Source: Pseudoduganella guangdongensis (GTDB lineage Bacteria; Pseudomonadota; Gammaproteobacteria; Burkholderiales; Burkholderiaceae_D). From it: a DNA stretch of 64,000 bases. The number at the start of each line of letters is the position of its first letter. The stretch's first letter is position 1. The stretch is from NCBI RefSeq assembly GCF_009857475.1, contig NZ_WWCJ01000004.1:248001-312000 (forward strand), read 5' to 3'. The notes under the pieces are model-generated. The model was given only the letters and a program-made list of their open reading frames with translations. It did not search any database and was not told where the DNA came from. Below are positions 37,806-45,847 of this stretch, piece after piece. The position numbers were made by a program, and so were the translations under genes.

Positions 37806-38180
37806 ATGGTATTGGCAATTGTGGGTGCGCTGCTGCTGGCGCTTGGCTTGTTCTCCGGCGCCGCGCTGGTGTTGTCGCAGTTGGGCATGGGCGGATTGTC
37901 CGCCAGCGCCTCGCTCTGGGTGATGTTCCCGCTGTTTAGCGTGACGGGCTACCTGATGTTCGCCACCGGCGCGCGCGTGGCCAACTTCCGCGCGCTGTCG
38001 TTCGGTGTGTCGATCGCCTTGCTGCTGCTGGCGCTGGGCTGCGCCGTGGTGCTGGTGGCCGACGCCACCGCCCTCATGGCGCTGCAGGGCGGCACCGGCG
38101 CGCTGTGGTATGTGCTGCTGATTGCCGGTGTGCTGGGCGCCACCGGGGCCGCCTCGCACGGCAAGGTGGCGGTGCAATAA
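37806..38180 (+). CDS. Small integral membrane protein, unknown function
   Basis: A 124-residue protein with four hydrophobic helices (about 2-25, 33-55, 66-88 and 99-118) and short loops. I do not recognise a family. AGGAGG sits 6 bases before the ATG. It is followed after 4 bases by dadA on the same strand, so the two are probably co-transcribed. Confidence 0.75.
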   Translation: MVLAIVGALLLALGLFSGAALVLSQLGMGGLSASASLWVMFPLFSVTGYLMFATGARVANFRALSFGVSIALLLLALGCAVVLVADATALMALQGGTGALWYVLLIAGVLGATGAASHGKVAVQ

Positions 38181-38184
38181 GCGC

Positions 38185-39447
38185 ATGTCGTCCATCGCAG
38201 TCATCGGCGGCGGCGTCACCGGCGTTACAACGGCTTACGCCCTGGCGCGGCGCGGCTTGCAGGTAACTCTGTTCGAGCGTCACCGCTATCCTGCGATGGA
38301 GACTTCGTTCGCCAACGGCGGCCAGTTGTCCGCTTCCAATGCCGAGGCCTGGAACAGCTGGTCCACGGTGCGCAAGGGGCTGGCGTGGATGCTGCGCAGC
38401 GATGCGCCGCTGCTGGTGAACCCCATGCCGGGCTGGCACAAGCTGTCCTGGTTTGCCGAATTTTTGGCCGCCATCCCCCGCTATGAAGCCAATACAGTTG
38501 CCTGCACCCGGTTGGCGATCGCCGCGCGCGAGCACCTGTTCGGCTGGGCGCGCGAAGAGGGCATCGCGTTCGACCAGCGGCAGCAGGGCATCCTGCACAT
38601 CTGCCGCGACCAGGCGGGATTCGAGCATGCGGCGCGGGTCAGCAAGCTGCTGGCGCAGGGCGGCCTGGAACGGCGCGCCGTAACGCCGCTGGAGATGCGG
38701 GCGATCGAGCCGGCGCTGGCCGGGCGGTTCTACGGCGGCTTCTTCACCGAGAGCGACAGCACCGGCGATATCCATCGCTTCAGCGTCGGCCTGGCGCAGG
38801 CAGCCGAGCGGCGTGGCGCGCGGATGGTGTGCTGCGCCGAGGTGCAGCGCCTGCTGCCGGCCGGGGGCGCGGGCGGCGCGCGGGTGGCCTATGTGCGCGA
38901 CGGTGAGGCGCAGGAGGCAGGGTTTGACGCCGTGGTGATTTGCGCCGGCACCGCCAGCCGCGCCCTGGCCGCCATGCTGGGCGACCGCGTCAACGTCTAC
39001 CCGGTGAAAGGCTATTCCATCACCGTACTGCTGGACGATGCGGCCAGCCAGGCTGCCGCGCCGAACGCCAGCCTGGTGGACGATGCCGCCAAGCTGGTGA
39101 CCAGCCGCCTGGGCGCCGGGCGCTTGCGCGTGGCGGGGACGGCCGAGTTCAATGGCTTCAACCGCGACATCCGCGCCGACCGCATCGCGCCGCTGGTGCA
39201 ATGGGTGCAGCGCAACTTCCCCGGCGTGAGTACGCGCCAGGTGCAGCCGTGGGCGGGCTTGCGGCCCATGATGCCGGACCTGGTGCCGCGCGTGGGGCCC
39301 GGCAAGCGGCCGGGCGTGTTCTACAACACGGGGCACGGCCATCTGGGCTGGACCTTGTCGGCGGCAACGGCGGACATGGTCGCCGCGCAAGTGCAGGCCG
39401 CGCTGGAGCCGGCAGGGCTGCGCCGCCGCGTTACGCTGGCGGCCTGA
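38185..39447 (+). CDS. dadA: D-amino acid dehydrogenase (DadA-like FAD oxidoreductase)
   Basis: An FAD-dependent deaminating dehydrogenase of 420 residues. Its N-terminal dinucleotide-binding motif is AVIGGGVTGVTTAYALARRG, followed by the FERHRYPAMETSFANGGQLSASNAEAW segment diagnostic of DadA. C-terminal motifs are WAGLRPMMPDLVPRVG and NTGHGHLGWTLS. The ATG at 38185 follows the membrane protein stop by 4 bases; an upstream ATG would overlap that gene. No alanine racemase gene is adjacent, unlike many dad operons. Confidence 0.9.
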   Translation: MSSIAVIGGGVTGVTTAYALARRGLQVTLFERHRYPAMETSFANGGQLSASNAEAWNSWSTVRKGLAWMLRSDAPLLVNPMPGWHKLSWFAEFLAAIPRYEANTVACTRLAIAAREHLFGWAREEGIAFDQRQQGILHICRDQAGFEHAARVSKLLAQGGLERRAVTPLEMRAIEPALAGRFYGGFFTESDSTGDIHRFSVGLAQAAERRGARMVCCAEVQRLLPAGGAGGARVAYVRDGEAQEAGFDAVVICAGTASRALAAMLGDRVNVYPVKGYSITVLLDDAASQAAAPNASLVDDAAKLVTSRLGAGRLRVAGTAEFNGFNRDIRADRIAPLVQWVQRNFPGVSTRQVQPWAGLRPMMPDLVPRVGPGKRPGVFYNTGHGHLGWTLSAATADMVAAQVQAALEPAGLRRRVTLAA

Positions 39448-39453
39448 AGCCGG

Positions 39454-40392
39454 TTAGTCGCGCGCCACGATCACGCAGTTGCGGCCTTCGCGCTTGGCGG
39501 TGTAGAGGGCGCGGTCGGCCGCTTCCAGCAGGGCTTTGGCATCGTTCAGGCGCTCCTTGTCGAAGCTGGCCACGCCGATGCTGAGGGTGACGTGCGAATG
39601 CACGGCCTTGGGCGCGTGCGCCATTTTCAGCGATTCCACATAGGCGCGGATCACTTCCGCGTGCTGGGCCGCCTGTTCCGCCGAGGTGTCCGGCAGCACG
39701 GCGGCAAACTCTTCGCCGCCGTAGCGCGCCGCCAGGTCGGCCGGGCGCTGCAGGCGAGAAGCGAAGGCTTCCGCCACCAGGGTCAGGCAGGCATCGCCCT
39801 GCTGGTGGCCGAAATGGTCGTTATAGGCCTTGAAGGAGTCGATATCCATCAGCAGCAGGGAAAGCGGCGCGCCCTGGCGGTGGGCGCGGCGCAGTTCGCG
39901 GTCGAGCGCCACGTCGAAATGACGGCGGTTGGCGATGCCGGTCAAGCCATCCACATAGGATTGCGCGCGCAAGGCTTCCGCCTGGCCGCGCAACAGGCGC
40001 TCGCGGCCCACGGTGTTGCTGACGTCCGCCACCTCGACCAGGCAAAAACGCTCCTTGCCCTCATTGAAAGGCGTCAGTGTCACCGCCTGCTCGACGCGCT
40101 CGCCGCCCCAGGTGCCCGCCGCGAACAGCGGGAAAGGCGAACGGTTTTGGTTCTGCGGCAGCACGGTCGGCAGGTTGTTGGCCAGCGCCGTATGCACCGC
40201 CTGCTCCATGCGCTGCCCGGACAGCTCAGGGAAAGCCTCCAAGAAGAGCAGGCCCTGCACGCGCGACGCCGCCATGCCGGAACGGCTGGCCAGCCACTGG
40301 TTCCAGAAAACGATACGCTGGTCCGAATCCAGCACCATCAAGCCAAGATTGGCCAGGCCGAGCACGCGGCCATACATTGTTGATTCTTGCAT
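39454..40392 (-). CDS. PAS-GGDEF diguanylate cyclase
   Basis: A cytoplasmic cyclase of 312 residues. A PAS-like domain (about 8-125, LMVLDSDQRIVFWNQWLA) and a GGDEF domain with intact GGEEF and an upstream RxxD inhibition site (RPAD, five residues before) are present. It is a clear paralogue of the cyclase at 56459-57415: both share the PAS wording (VLWNRWMS / VFWNQWLA) and the SFKAYNDHFGHQQGDAC-type core. The ATG at 40392 has no ribosome binding site, and TATAAT ends 7 bases before it; a second ATG at 40377 is an alternative start. It is convergent with dadA, with a 6-base gap. Confidence 0.92.
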   Translation of the reverse strand: MQESTMYGRVLGLANLGLMVLDSDQRIVFWNQWLASRSGMAASRVQGLLFLEAFPELSGQRMEQAVHTALANNLPTVLPQNQNRSPFPLFAAGTWGGERVEQAVTLTPFNEGKERFCLVEVADVSNTVGRERLLRGQAEALRAQSYVDGLTGIANRRHFDVALDRELRRAHRQGAPLSLLLMDIDSFKAYNDHFGHQQGDACLTLVAEAFASRLQRPADLAARYGGEEFAAVLPDTSAEQAAQHAEVIRAYVESLKMAHAPKAVHSHVTLSIGVASFDKERLNDAKALLEAADRALYTAKREGRNCVIVARD

Positions 40393-40437
40393 GCAAGGAA
40401 TTATATGGAATTTAGAGCGCGACGTCGGATTTTTGCG

Positions 40438-40467
40438 TTGCGAAGTTGCCTTTTGGAAAAATAAAAT
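40438..40467 (+). promoter_or_regulatory. Promoter giving a leaderless transcript for the small secreted protein
   Basis: TTGCGA (40438-40443), an 18-base spacer and TAAAAT (40462-40467) precede the ATG at 40474. The usual transcription start, 7 bases after the -10, would coincide with the A of the start codon. Confidence 0.5.
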
Positions 40468-40473
40468 GCGCGG

Positions 40474-40914
40474 ATGAAGAAGCTCATTTTCCTGGCTGCG
40501 CTTGGCGCGGCCCTGTCCGCCCAGGCGGCAGCCCCCACGCCGCAGGCAGCGGTTGAACAATTCCTGAAATTCGAATTGGAAGGCGGACGCCTGCAGTCCT
40601 GGCCTTTCCAGCACTACCTGGCGGTCGCGCCGGGCTATGACGAGCCGGGCTGGGACCAGGTGCACGTGGTGGAAAGCTGGAAGGCCGGCCCGGCGCGCTG
40701 CGAGGCGGGCCGCTGCAAAGTGACGGTCAGTTTCAGCTATACGGCGACGGAAAAGCTCGGCGCGGAGCAGGTGATCCCGCATCCGGGCGGCGGCACGGAG
40801 CAAGTGGAATACGTCGCTGTCGAACGGGGCGGCCAGTGGCTGCTGGAAAGCAGCAACGGCGCGCCGCGCATCGCGCGCGCGACGATGGAAAAGATGCTGA
40901 AGGACGGCCTTTAA
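40474..40914 (+). CDS. Secreted protein of unknown function
   Basis: A 146-residue protein with a clear signal peptide (1-19, MKKLIFLAALGAALSAQAA). The mature domain has two cysteines (CEAGRC) likely to form a small disulfide loop, and alternates strands with aromatic residues. I do not recognise a family. No Shine-Dalgarno sequence precedes the ATG, and a candidate -10 lies 6 bases upstream. It overlaps the convergent hexR stop by four bases. Confidence 0.75.
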   Translation: MKKLIFLAALGAALSAQAAAPTPQAAVEQFLKFELEGGRLQSWPFQHYLAVAPGYDEPGWDQVHVVESWKAGPARCEAGRCKVTVSFSYTATEKLGAEQVIPHPGGGTEQVEYVAVERGGQWLLESSNGAPRIARATMEKMLKDGL

Positions 40915-41765
40915 CCGATAAAGGAGTCGAACTGCATGTCGAATTCCTGCAGCGCCTTCTGGGCGTTTTGCATCTTCCTGCGGAATTCGGGGCCGCGCTT
41001 GAGCGCCAGGCCGACTGCCAGCACGTCGATGACCACCAGGTAAGCCAGGCGGGCCGAGATCGGCGTGTAGGGGTCGGTGTTGAAAATCAGGTCGATCGGG
41101 ATCAGCACGGTGGCCGCCTCGGCCAGCGGGGTGCCGGAAGGGGCGAGCACGATCACGTCGGCGCCGCCTTCCTTGGCCAGCTTGGCGGAGCGCACCAGGG
41201 CGGGGCTGTTGCCGCGCTGGGAAATCGCCACCACAGCGTCGCCTTCATGCAGCAGGGCGGCGGAAATGCTGTGGATGGCGGGATCGGCATACGCGACCGT
41301 CGGAACGCCGGAGCGGAAGAATTTGTGCTGGGCGTCGGCGGCGACGATGCCGGAGGTGCCGTGGCCGTAGAACTCGATCTTGCGCGCGCGCGACAAGATA
41401 TCGAGCGCCTTTTGCACCGGCTCGGCGTTCAGGTTGTTGCGCAGGTCGAGCAGGGTGTTGATGGAGCGGCTGCAGATCTTGTTCACCAGGTCGGCCGCCA
41501 GGTCGTCCTGCGCCGGCTGGTCGTTCAGGCCGGGCAGGGCCAGTGCCAGGCCCTGCGCGAGCTTCAGTTTGAATTCGTGCCAGCCGTCGTAGCCGAGCGT
41601 GCGGCAGAAGCGCACCACGGTCGGTTCGGACACCTGTGCGCTTTTGGCCAGTGCGGTGATGTTGGCGCCCACGGTGCGGGCCGGATTTTCAAGCACCGCC
41701 AGCGCGACCTTGCGCTCCGATTTGGAGAGCGAGTCGAGCTGGGTGCGGATGGAGTCGAGCAGCAT
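40911..41765 (-). CDS. hexR: HexR transcriptional regulator (RpiR family)
   Basis: A repressor of central carbohydrate genes, 284 residues. It has an N-terminal RpiR helix-turn-helix (about 1-77, GANITALAKSAQVSEPTVVRFCRTLGYDG) and a SIS sugar-phosphate-binding domain (about 125-255, IEFYGHGTSGIVAADAQHKFF). Characterised HexR proteins release DNA on binding 2-keto-3-deoxy-6-phosphogluconate. It is coupled to zwf by a TAATG overlap, so zwf and hexR form one autoregulated operon. Four matching operator-like sites lie upstream of zwf and between pgi and edd. Confidence 0.93.
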   Translation of the reverse strand: MLLDSIRTQLDSLSKSERKVALAVLENPARTVGANITALAKSAQVSEPTVVRFCRTLGYDGWHEFKLKLAQGLALALPGLNDQPAQDDLAADLVNKICSRSINTLLDLRNNLNAEPVQKALDILSRARKIEFYGHGTSGIVAADAQHKFFRSGVPTVAYADPAIHSISAALLHEGDAVVAISQRGNSPALVRSAKLAKEGGADVIVLAPSGTPLAEAATVLIPIDLIFNTDPYTPISARLAYLVVIDVLAVGLALKRGPEFRRKMQNAQKALQEFDMQFDSFIG

Positions 41766-43249
41766 TAGTCTTCTGGTAAGGCTTCTTCGCGCCATTGTAG
41801 GCCATCGCGGCCGATCAGGGCACTGGCGGCGGCCGGACCCCAGGTGCCGGAAGCGTACGGCAGCGGCGCCGTATCGTCCTGTTCCCAGTTGGTCAGGATC
41901 GGCTCCACCCATTCCCACGCCGCTTCCAGCTCGTCGCCGCGCATGAACAGGGTCAGTTGGCCGCGCAGCACGTCGAGCAGCAGGCGCTCGTAGGCGTCCA
42001 TGCGCGGCGCCTTGAAGGTTTCGCGGAAGTCCAGTTCCAGCTCGGCCGGTTTCAGGCGCATGCCTTCGCCCGGGGTCTTGGCCATCAGGTTCATGCGCAG
42101 GCCTTCGTCCGGCTGCAGGCGGATCACCAGGGAGTTCGGCTGGAAGCTGGACGTCGGCTGGTTGAAGATCGAGTGCGGAATCTGCTTGAAGCGCACCACG
42201 ATTTCCGCCAGGCCGTCGGCCATGCGCTTGCCGGTGCGCAGGTAGAACGGCACGCCGGCCCAGCGCCAGGTGTCGATTTCCGCCTTCATCGCAACAAAGG
42301 TCTCGGTGCGCGAGTTCTGCGGCGCTTCCGGCTCGTCGCGGTAGCTCGGCACGGCCTTGCCGTCCACGTGGCCGGCGCGGTACTGGCCGCGCACGATGTT
42401 TTGCGCCAGCGTGGTCGGGGTGAAGCGCTTCAGCGAACGCAGCACCTGCAGTTTGGAGTCGCGCACTGCGTCCGGCGAGGTCGAAGTCGGCGGCTCCATG
42501 GCGACGATACACAGCAGCTGCAGCAGGTGGTTCTGCAGCATATCGCGCAGCGCGCCGGAAGTGTCGTAGTAGCCGATGCGGTTGCCCACGCCGAGCTTTT
42601 CGGCGATGGTGATCTGCACGTCGGAGATCCATTCGCGGCGCCACAGCGGTTCGAACAGGATATTGCCGAAGCGCAGGGCCAGCAGGTTCTGCACGGTCTC
42701 CTTGCCCAGGTAGTGGTCGATACGGTAGATCTGGTGTTCTTCGAAGACCTTGCCTACTTCCTTGTTGATTTGCTTGGCCGAAGCCAGGTCGCGGCCGAGC
42801 GGCTTTTCCAGCACCACGCGCGAGTTGGCCGTGGCCAGGCCCTTGTCTTTCAGGTTGTCGCAGATGCGCGAGAACAGGGCCGGCGGGGTGGCCAGGTAGT
42901 AGACGCGGGTCACGCCTGCATCATTGCGCAGCGCATCGACCAGACCGTGGTAGGTCGCAACGTCGGTGGCGTCCAGCGCGACGTAGGTGATGCGGGCGAT
43001 GAAGCGGTTCCAGTTGTCGTCGGTAGCCTTGGCGGACTTGATGTGCGGGCGCGCCGTGCTCGTCACCATATTGATGAACTCTTCCTGGGTGCTTTCCTGG
43101 CGGCCGACGCAGACGATGCGCGCGGTCGGCGGCAGGTCGCCGCACACGTCGCGGCTGAACATCGCGGGCAGCAATTTGCGCATTGCGAGGTCGCCGCTGC
43201 CGCCAAACAAAACCAGGTCGAAATCTGAAAGAGCCATGTTGAGATTCAT
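41765..43249 (-). CDS. zwf: Glucose-6-phosphate 1-dehydrogenase
   Basis: Oxidises glucose-6-phosphate to 6-phosphogluconolactone, the entry to the Entner-Doudoroff and oxidative pentose phosphate routes; 494 residues. It has the nucleotide-binding motif LVLFGGSGDLAMRKLLP and the active-site RIDHYLGKE. An ATG at 43237 (MALSDFDLVL) is an equally plausible start; neither has a clear ribosome binding site. hexR overlaps its stop by one base. Two HexR-like sites and a promoter precede it. Confidence 0.96.
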   Translation of the reverse strand: MNLNMALSDFDLVLFGGSGDLAMRKLLPAMFSRDVCGDLPPTARIVCVGRQESTQEEFINMVTSTARPHIKSAKATDDNWNRFIARITYVALDATDVATYHGLVDALRNDAGVTRVYYLATPPALFSRICDNLKDKGLATANSRVVLEKPLGRDLASAKQINKEVGKVFEEHQIYRIDHYLGKETVQNLLALRFGNILFEPLWRREWISDVQITIAEKLGVGNRIGYYDTSGALRDMLQNHLLQLLCIVAMEPPTSTSPDAVRDSKLQVLRSLKRFTPTTLAQNIVRGQYRAGHVDGKAVPSYRDEPEAPQNSRTETFVAMKAEIDTWRWAGVPFYLRTGKRMADGLAEIVVRFKQIPHSIFNQPTSSFQPNSLVIRLQPDEGLRMNLMAKTPGEGMRLKPAELELDFRETFKAPRMDAYERLLLDVLRGQLTLFMRGDELEAAWEWVEPILTNWEQDDTAPLPYASGTWGPAAASALIGRDGLQWREEALPED

Positions 43250-43295
43250 CGATAAAAGTGCATGGGAGGGCTGCGCCGGACGGCGCGCTGTTTGA

Positions 43296-43314
43296 ATGTA
43301 AATTTACTACGAAA
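43296..43314. promoter_or_regulatory. HexR-like operator 1 (zwf promoter, proximal)
   Basis: On the minus strand TTTCGTAGTAAATTTACAT; the core GTAAATTTAC is a perfect palindrome. It overlaps the candidate zwf -10 (TAAATT, 43306-43301), which pairs with TTGCCA (43330-43325) at 18 bases. It matches the other three sites in the window closely. Confidence 0.75.
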
Positions 43315-43328
43315 GCGCCGCGTTTGGC

Positions 43329-43347
43329 AAGAAAATTTACTACAAAA
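43329..43347. promoter_or_regulatory. HexR-like operator 2 (zwf promoter, distal)
   Basis: On the minus strand TTTTGTAGTAAATTTTCTT, just upstream of and touching the candidate zwf -35. It shares TTTGTAGTAAATTT with the other sites. Together with site 1 it brackets the zwf promoter. Confidence 0.75.
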
Positions 43348-43526
43348 ATCGGCCCTGGGGGCGGCCGTGACTGCCGGTATTAGTTCCATGCGGCAAAAAG
43401 GTTATAATGGTTGCGCTGCCGCCTGACCCTGCACCAGTCAACTTCTCCGGCGCGTCCTTCCGGCCCTATCCCTGCCGCCTGATTCCTCTGTTCTTCTCAC
43501 GTCGCCTGCGGGCGCGGAGTTTAATC

Positions 43527-44957
43527 ATGTCTGAAAATCGAGATCCCTTGCAAGTGGTGGCTGTGCAGGCCGACAAACTCATGCTGTTGGTCCTGTGGGC
43601 GCTTCAATTGTTCTCGCTGGCGCTGGCCAGCCTGAATCAAACCTGGGGGCTGGCCTTGCTGGTCGGCCTGGCCGCCGCCGGCGTGCCGACTTTACTGTAC
43701 TGGATGATGCCGGGCGCCTTGCTGACCCGCTGTGCCGCCGCTGCCAGCCTGATGGTGTTTGCCGCGCTGAATATCCATCAAGGGAATGGGCAGACCGAGC
43801 TGCACTTCGGCATTTTCGTCTACCTGGCATTCCTGCTGGCGTACCGCGACTGGCGGCCCATCGTCGTGGCGGCTGGCGTCGCGGCACTGCACCACCTGGG
43901 CTTCTATTACCTGCAGATCTGGAACTATGGCGTGATGTGCTTCTCGCGCCCGGTCCTCTCGACCGTGTTTGTGCATGCGGCCTACGTGGTGGTGGAGTCG
44001 GCGGTGCTGATCTATATGGCGACCATCCTGCGCCGTGCTGCGGTGCAGGCGAGCGAGCTGGAAGGCCTGGTGTCGTCCATGGCTTCGACCGAGGGTTTCA
44101 TCGACCTGACGCCGCAGGAACGCGCGCTCGTCAGCCGCCTGGGACGTTCGCTGGCGGCCACGCTGCAAGCGGTGCGCGAGACGGTGGCCGGGGTGCGCGA
44201 TGGCGCGCATACGATTGCCGGCGCGTGCAGCGAAATCGCGGTTGGCAATGCGGAGCTGTCGCGCCGCACGGAGCGCCAAGCTGGCAGCATCGAGCTGACG
44301 GCGGCGTCCATGGCGCGCCTGGCCGACACGGTGCGGCAAAATAATGAGAGCGCGCGCCAAGCCAATGCGCTGGCGCAGGATGCTTCCCAAATCGCGCTCA
44401 AGGGCGGTGCGGCCGTGCGTGAGGTGGTCGATACCATGAGTGCCATTAACGCTTCCTCGCGCAAGATTGTCGACATCATCAGCGTGATCGACGGCATTGC
44501 GTTCCAGACCAATATCCTGGCCTTGAATGCGGCAGTGGAGGCGGCGCGCGCCGGTGAACAGGGGCGCGGCTTTGCCGTGGTGGCGTCCGAAGTGCGCAAC
44601 CTGGCGCACCGTGCGGCGTCGGCGGCGAAGGAAATCAAGGAATTGATCGGCGATACCGTGCAGACGGTGGAGGGCGGCAGCCAGCTGGTGGAGCAGGCCG
44701 GATCCACCATGCTGGAAGTGGTGGACAGCGTGCAGCGCGTCACCGCCATCATGGGCGATATGAGCAACGCCAGCCAGGACCAGAACGAGGGCATTGAGCG
44801 CATCAACCAGGCCATCGTGGAATTCGACCAGACGACCCAGCAGAACGCAGCCCTGGTGCAGGAAGATGCTGCGGCGTCCGACGCGCTGGCGCGGGAAGCG
44901 CAGCACCTGACCATGCTGGTGGCTGCGTTCCGCCTGGAGGCGGGTTCCCGGCCTTAG
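43527..44957 (+). CDS. Chemoreceptor with membrane-embedded sensor, no periplasmic domain
   Basis: A methyl-accepting-type protein of 476 residues. About six N-terminal helices (18-175, with [17 protein letters not shown] and a His-His pair in [11 protein letters not shown]) replace the usual periplasmic domain. The signalling hairpin follows directly, with tip [19 protein letters not shown]; no HAMP domain is evident. The C-terminus lacks an xWxxF pentapeptide. The ATG at 43527 has GGAG 7 bases upstream. Sensing inside the membrane, for example of redox state or lipid-soluble ligands, is inference. It is convergent with the lactonase gene, overlapping it by four bases. Confidence 0.92.
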   Translation: MSENRDPLQVVAVQADKLMLLVLWALQLFSLALASLNQTWGLALLVGLAAAGVPTLLYWMMPGALLTRCAAAASLMVFAALNIHQGNGQTELHFGIFVYLAFLLAYRDWRPIVVAAGVAALHHLGFYYLQIWNYGVMCFSRPVLSTVFVHAAYVVVESAVLIYMATILRRAAVQASELEGLVSSMASTEGFIDLTPQERALVSRLGRSLAATLQAVRETVAGVRDGAHTIAGACSEIAVGNAELSRRTERQAGSIELTAASMARLADTVRQNNESARQANALAQDASQIALKGGAAVREVVDTMSAINASSRKIVDIISVIDGIAFQTNILALNAAVEAARAGEQGRGFAVVASEVRNLAHRAASAAKEIKELIGDTVQTVEGGSQLVEQAGSTMLEVVDSVQRVTAIMGDMSNASQDQNEGIERINQAIVEFDQTTQQNAALVQEDAAASDALAREAQHLTMLVAAFRLEAGSRP

Positions 44958-45847
44958 GGCTGGTAAGCCGGCTCGATGCGGCCCGCGACGGGCAGGCGCA
45001 CGGACAGTACTTTGCCGCTCAGCGGCATGGCCGCCAGTTCCTCTGGCGGGCGCTTGCCGGCGGTGGTGATGTATAGCGTGCGCAGGTCGGCGCCGCCGAA
45101 GGCCACCATGGTCGGGCAGCGCACCGGCAGGCGGATCTCGTCCAACTGGTCGCCCTGCGGCGAGAGCTTGAGGATGCGGCCGCCTTCGAACATGGCGACC
45201 CAGTAGTTGCCCTCGCTGTCGACCGCCGCGCCATCCGGGCGGCCGCCGTAGTCGGCTGCCGATTTGTCGGTGCTGAAGCGGCGCACGTCGCGTTCATCGC
45301 TGACGGTGCCGGACAGCAGGTCGAACGCGAAGCGCGTCACGCGGTGGCTCGCGGTCTCGGCGTGGAACATGGTCTTGCCATCCGGGCTGAAGCCCAGGCC
45401 ATTCGAATTGGTCATGCCGCCCGACCAGACTTTGCGTACCTGGCCGCGCTCCAGCACGAACATTTCCGCCGCCGGTTTGTCGCGCGGTTCGTAAATGGTG
45501 CCGCACCAGAAGCGGCCGGCCGCGTCGCACTTACCATCGTTGAAGCGGGTGGTGGACTGGTCGAACGGCGCTTCCGCCACCAGTTTCAGTTCGCCGGTGT
45601 CCGGATTGAAGTGGGAGAATCCGCGGCGCTGGGCCACCATCAGGCCGCCCTGGGCGGCGCGCGCCAGCGACGATGCTTCGCTGTCCACCTTCCACTGTTC
45701 GTGCTGGCCGCTGGCGGTGCACAGGCGGTGGATGGCGAAGCCTTCGATGTCGACCCAGTACAGGGCTTTTTCGTCCGGCGCCCACAGCGGGCTTTCGCCC
45801 ACGGTCATGGTCGCATCGCAGGCGACCTTGATGTCGTAATTGCTCAT
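44954..45847 (-). CDS. SMP-30/gluconolactonase-family lactonase
   Basis: A six-bladed beta-propeller lactonase of 297 residues. It contains [37 protein letters not shown] (metal-ligand Asn/Asp) and [19 protein letters not shown], and the C-terminal [23 protein letters not shown]. It is coupled to pgi by a four-base overlap (ATGA). Family members hydrolyse sugar lactones such as gluconolactone. No pgl gene lies with zwf, edd or eda here, so this enzyme may handle 6-phosphogluconolactone or gluconolactone in the same pathway; the exact substrate is inference. Confidence 0.9.
   Translation of the reverse strand: MSNYDIKVACDATMTVGESPLWAPDEKALYWVDIEGFAIHRLCTASGQHEQWKVDSEASSLARAAQGGLMVAQRRGFSHFNPDTGELKLVAEAPFDQSTTRFNDGKCDAAGRFWCGTIYEPRDKPAAEMFVLERGQVRKVWSGGMTNSNGLGFSPDGKTMFHAETASHRVTRFAFDLLSGTVSDERDVRRFSTDKSAADYGGRPDGAAVDSEGNYWVAMFEGGRILKLSPQGDQLDEIRLPVRCPTMVAFGGADLRTLYITTAGKRPPEELAAMPLSGKVLSVRLPVAGRIEPAYQP

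Noticed and set aside
40911..42644. 577-codon frame fusing zwf antisense-frame sequence to HexR
   Set aside because: The first ~290 codons read zwf out of frame; HexR starts at the TAATG overlap.
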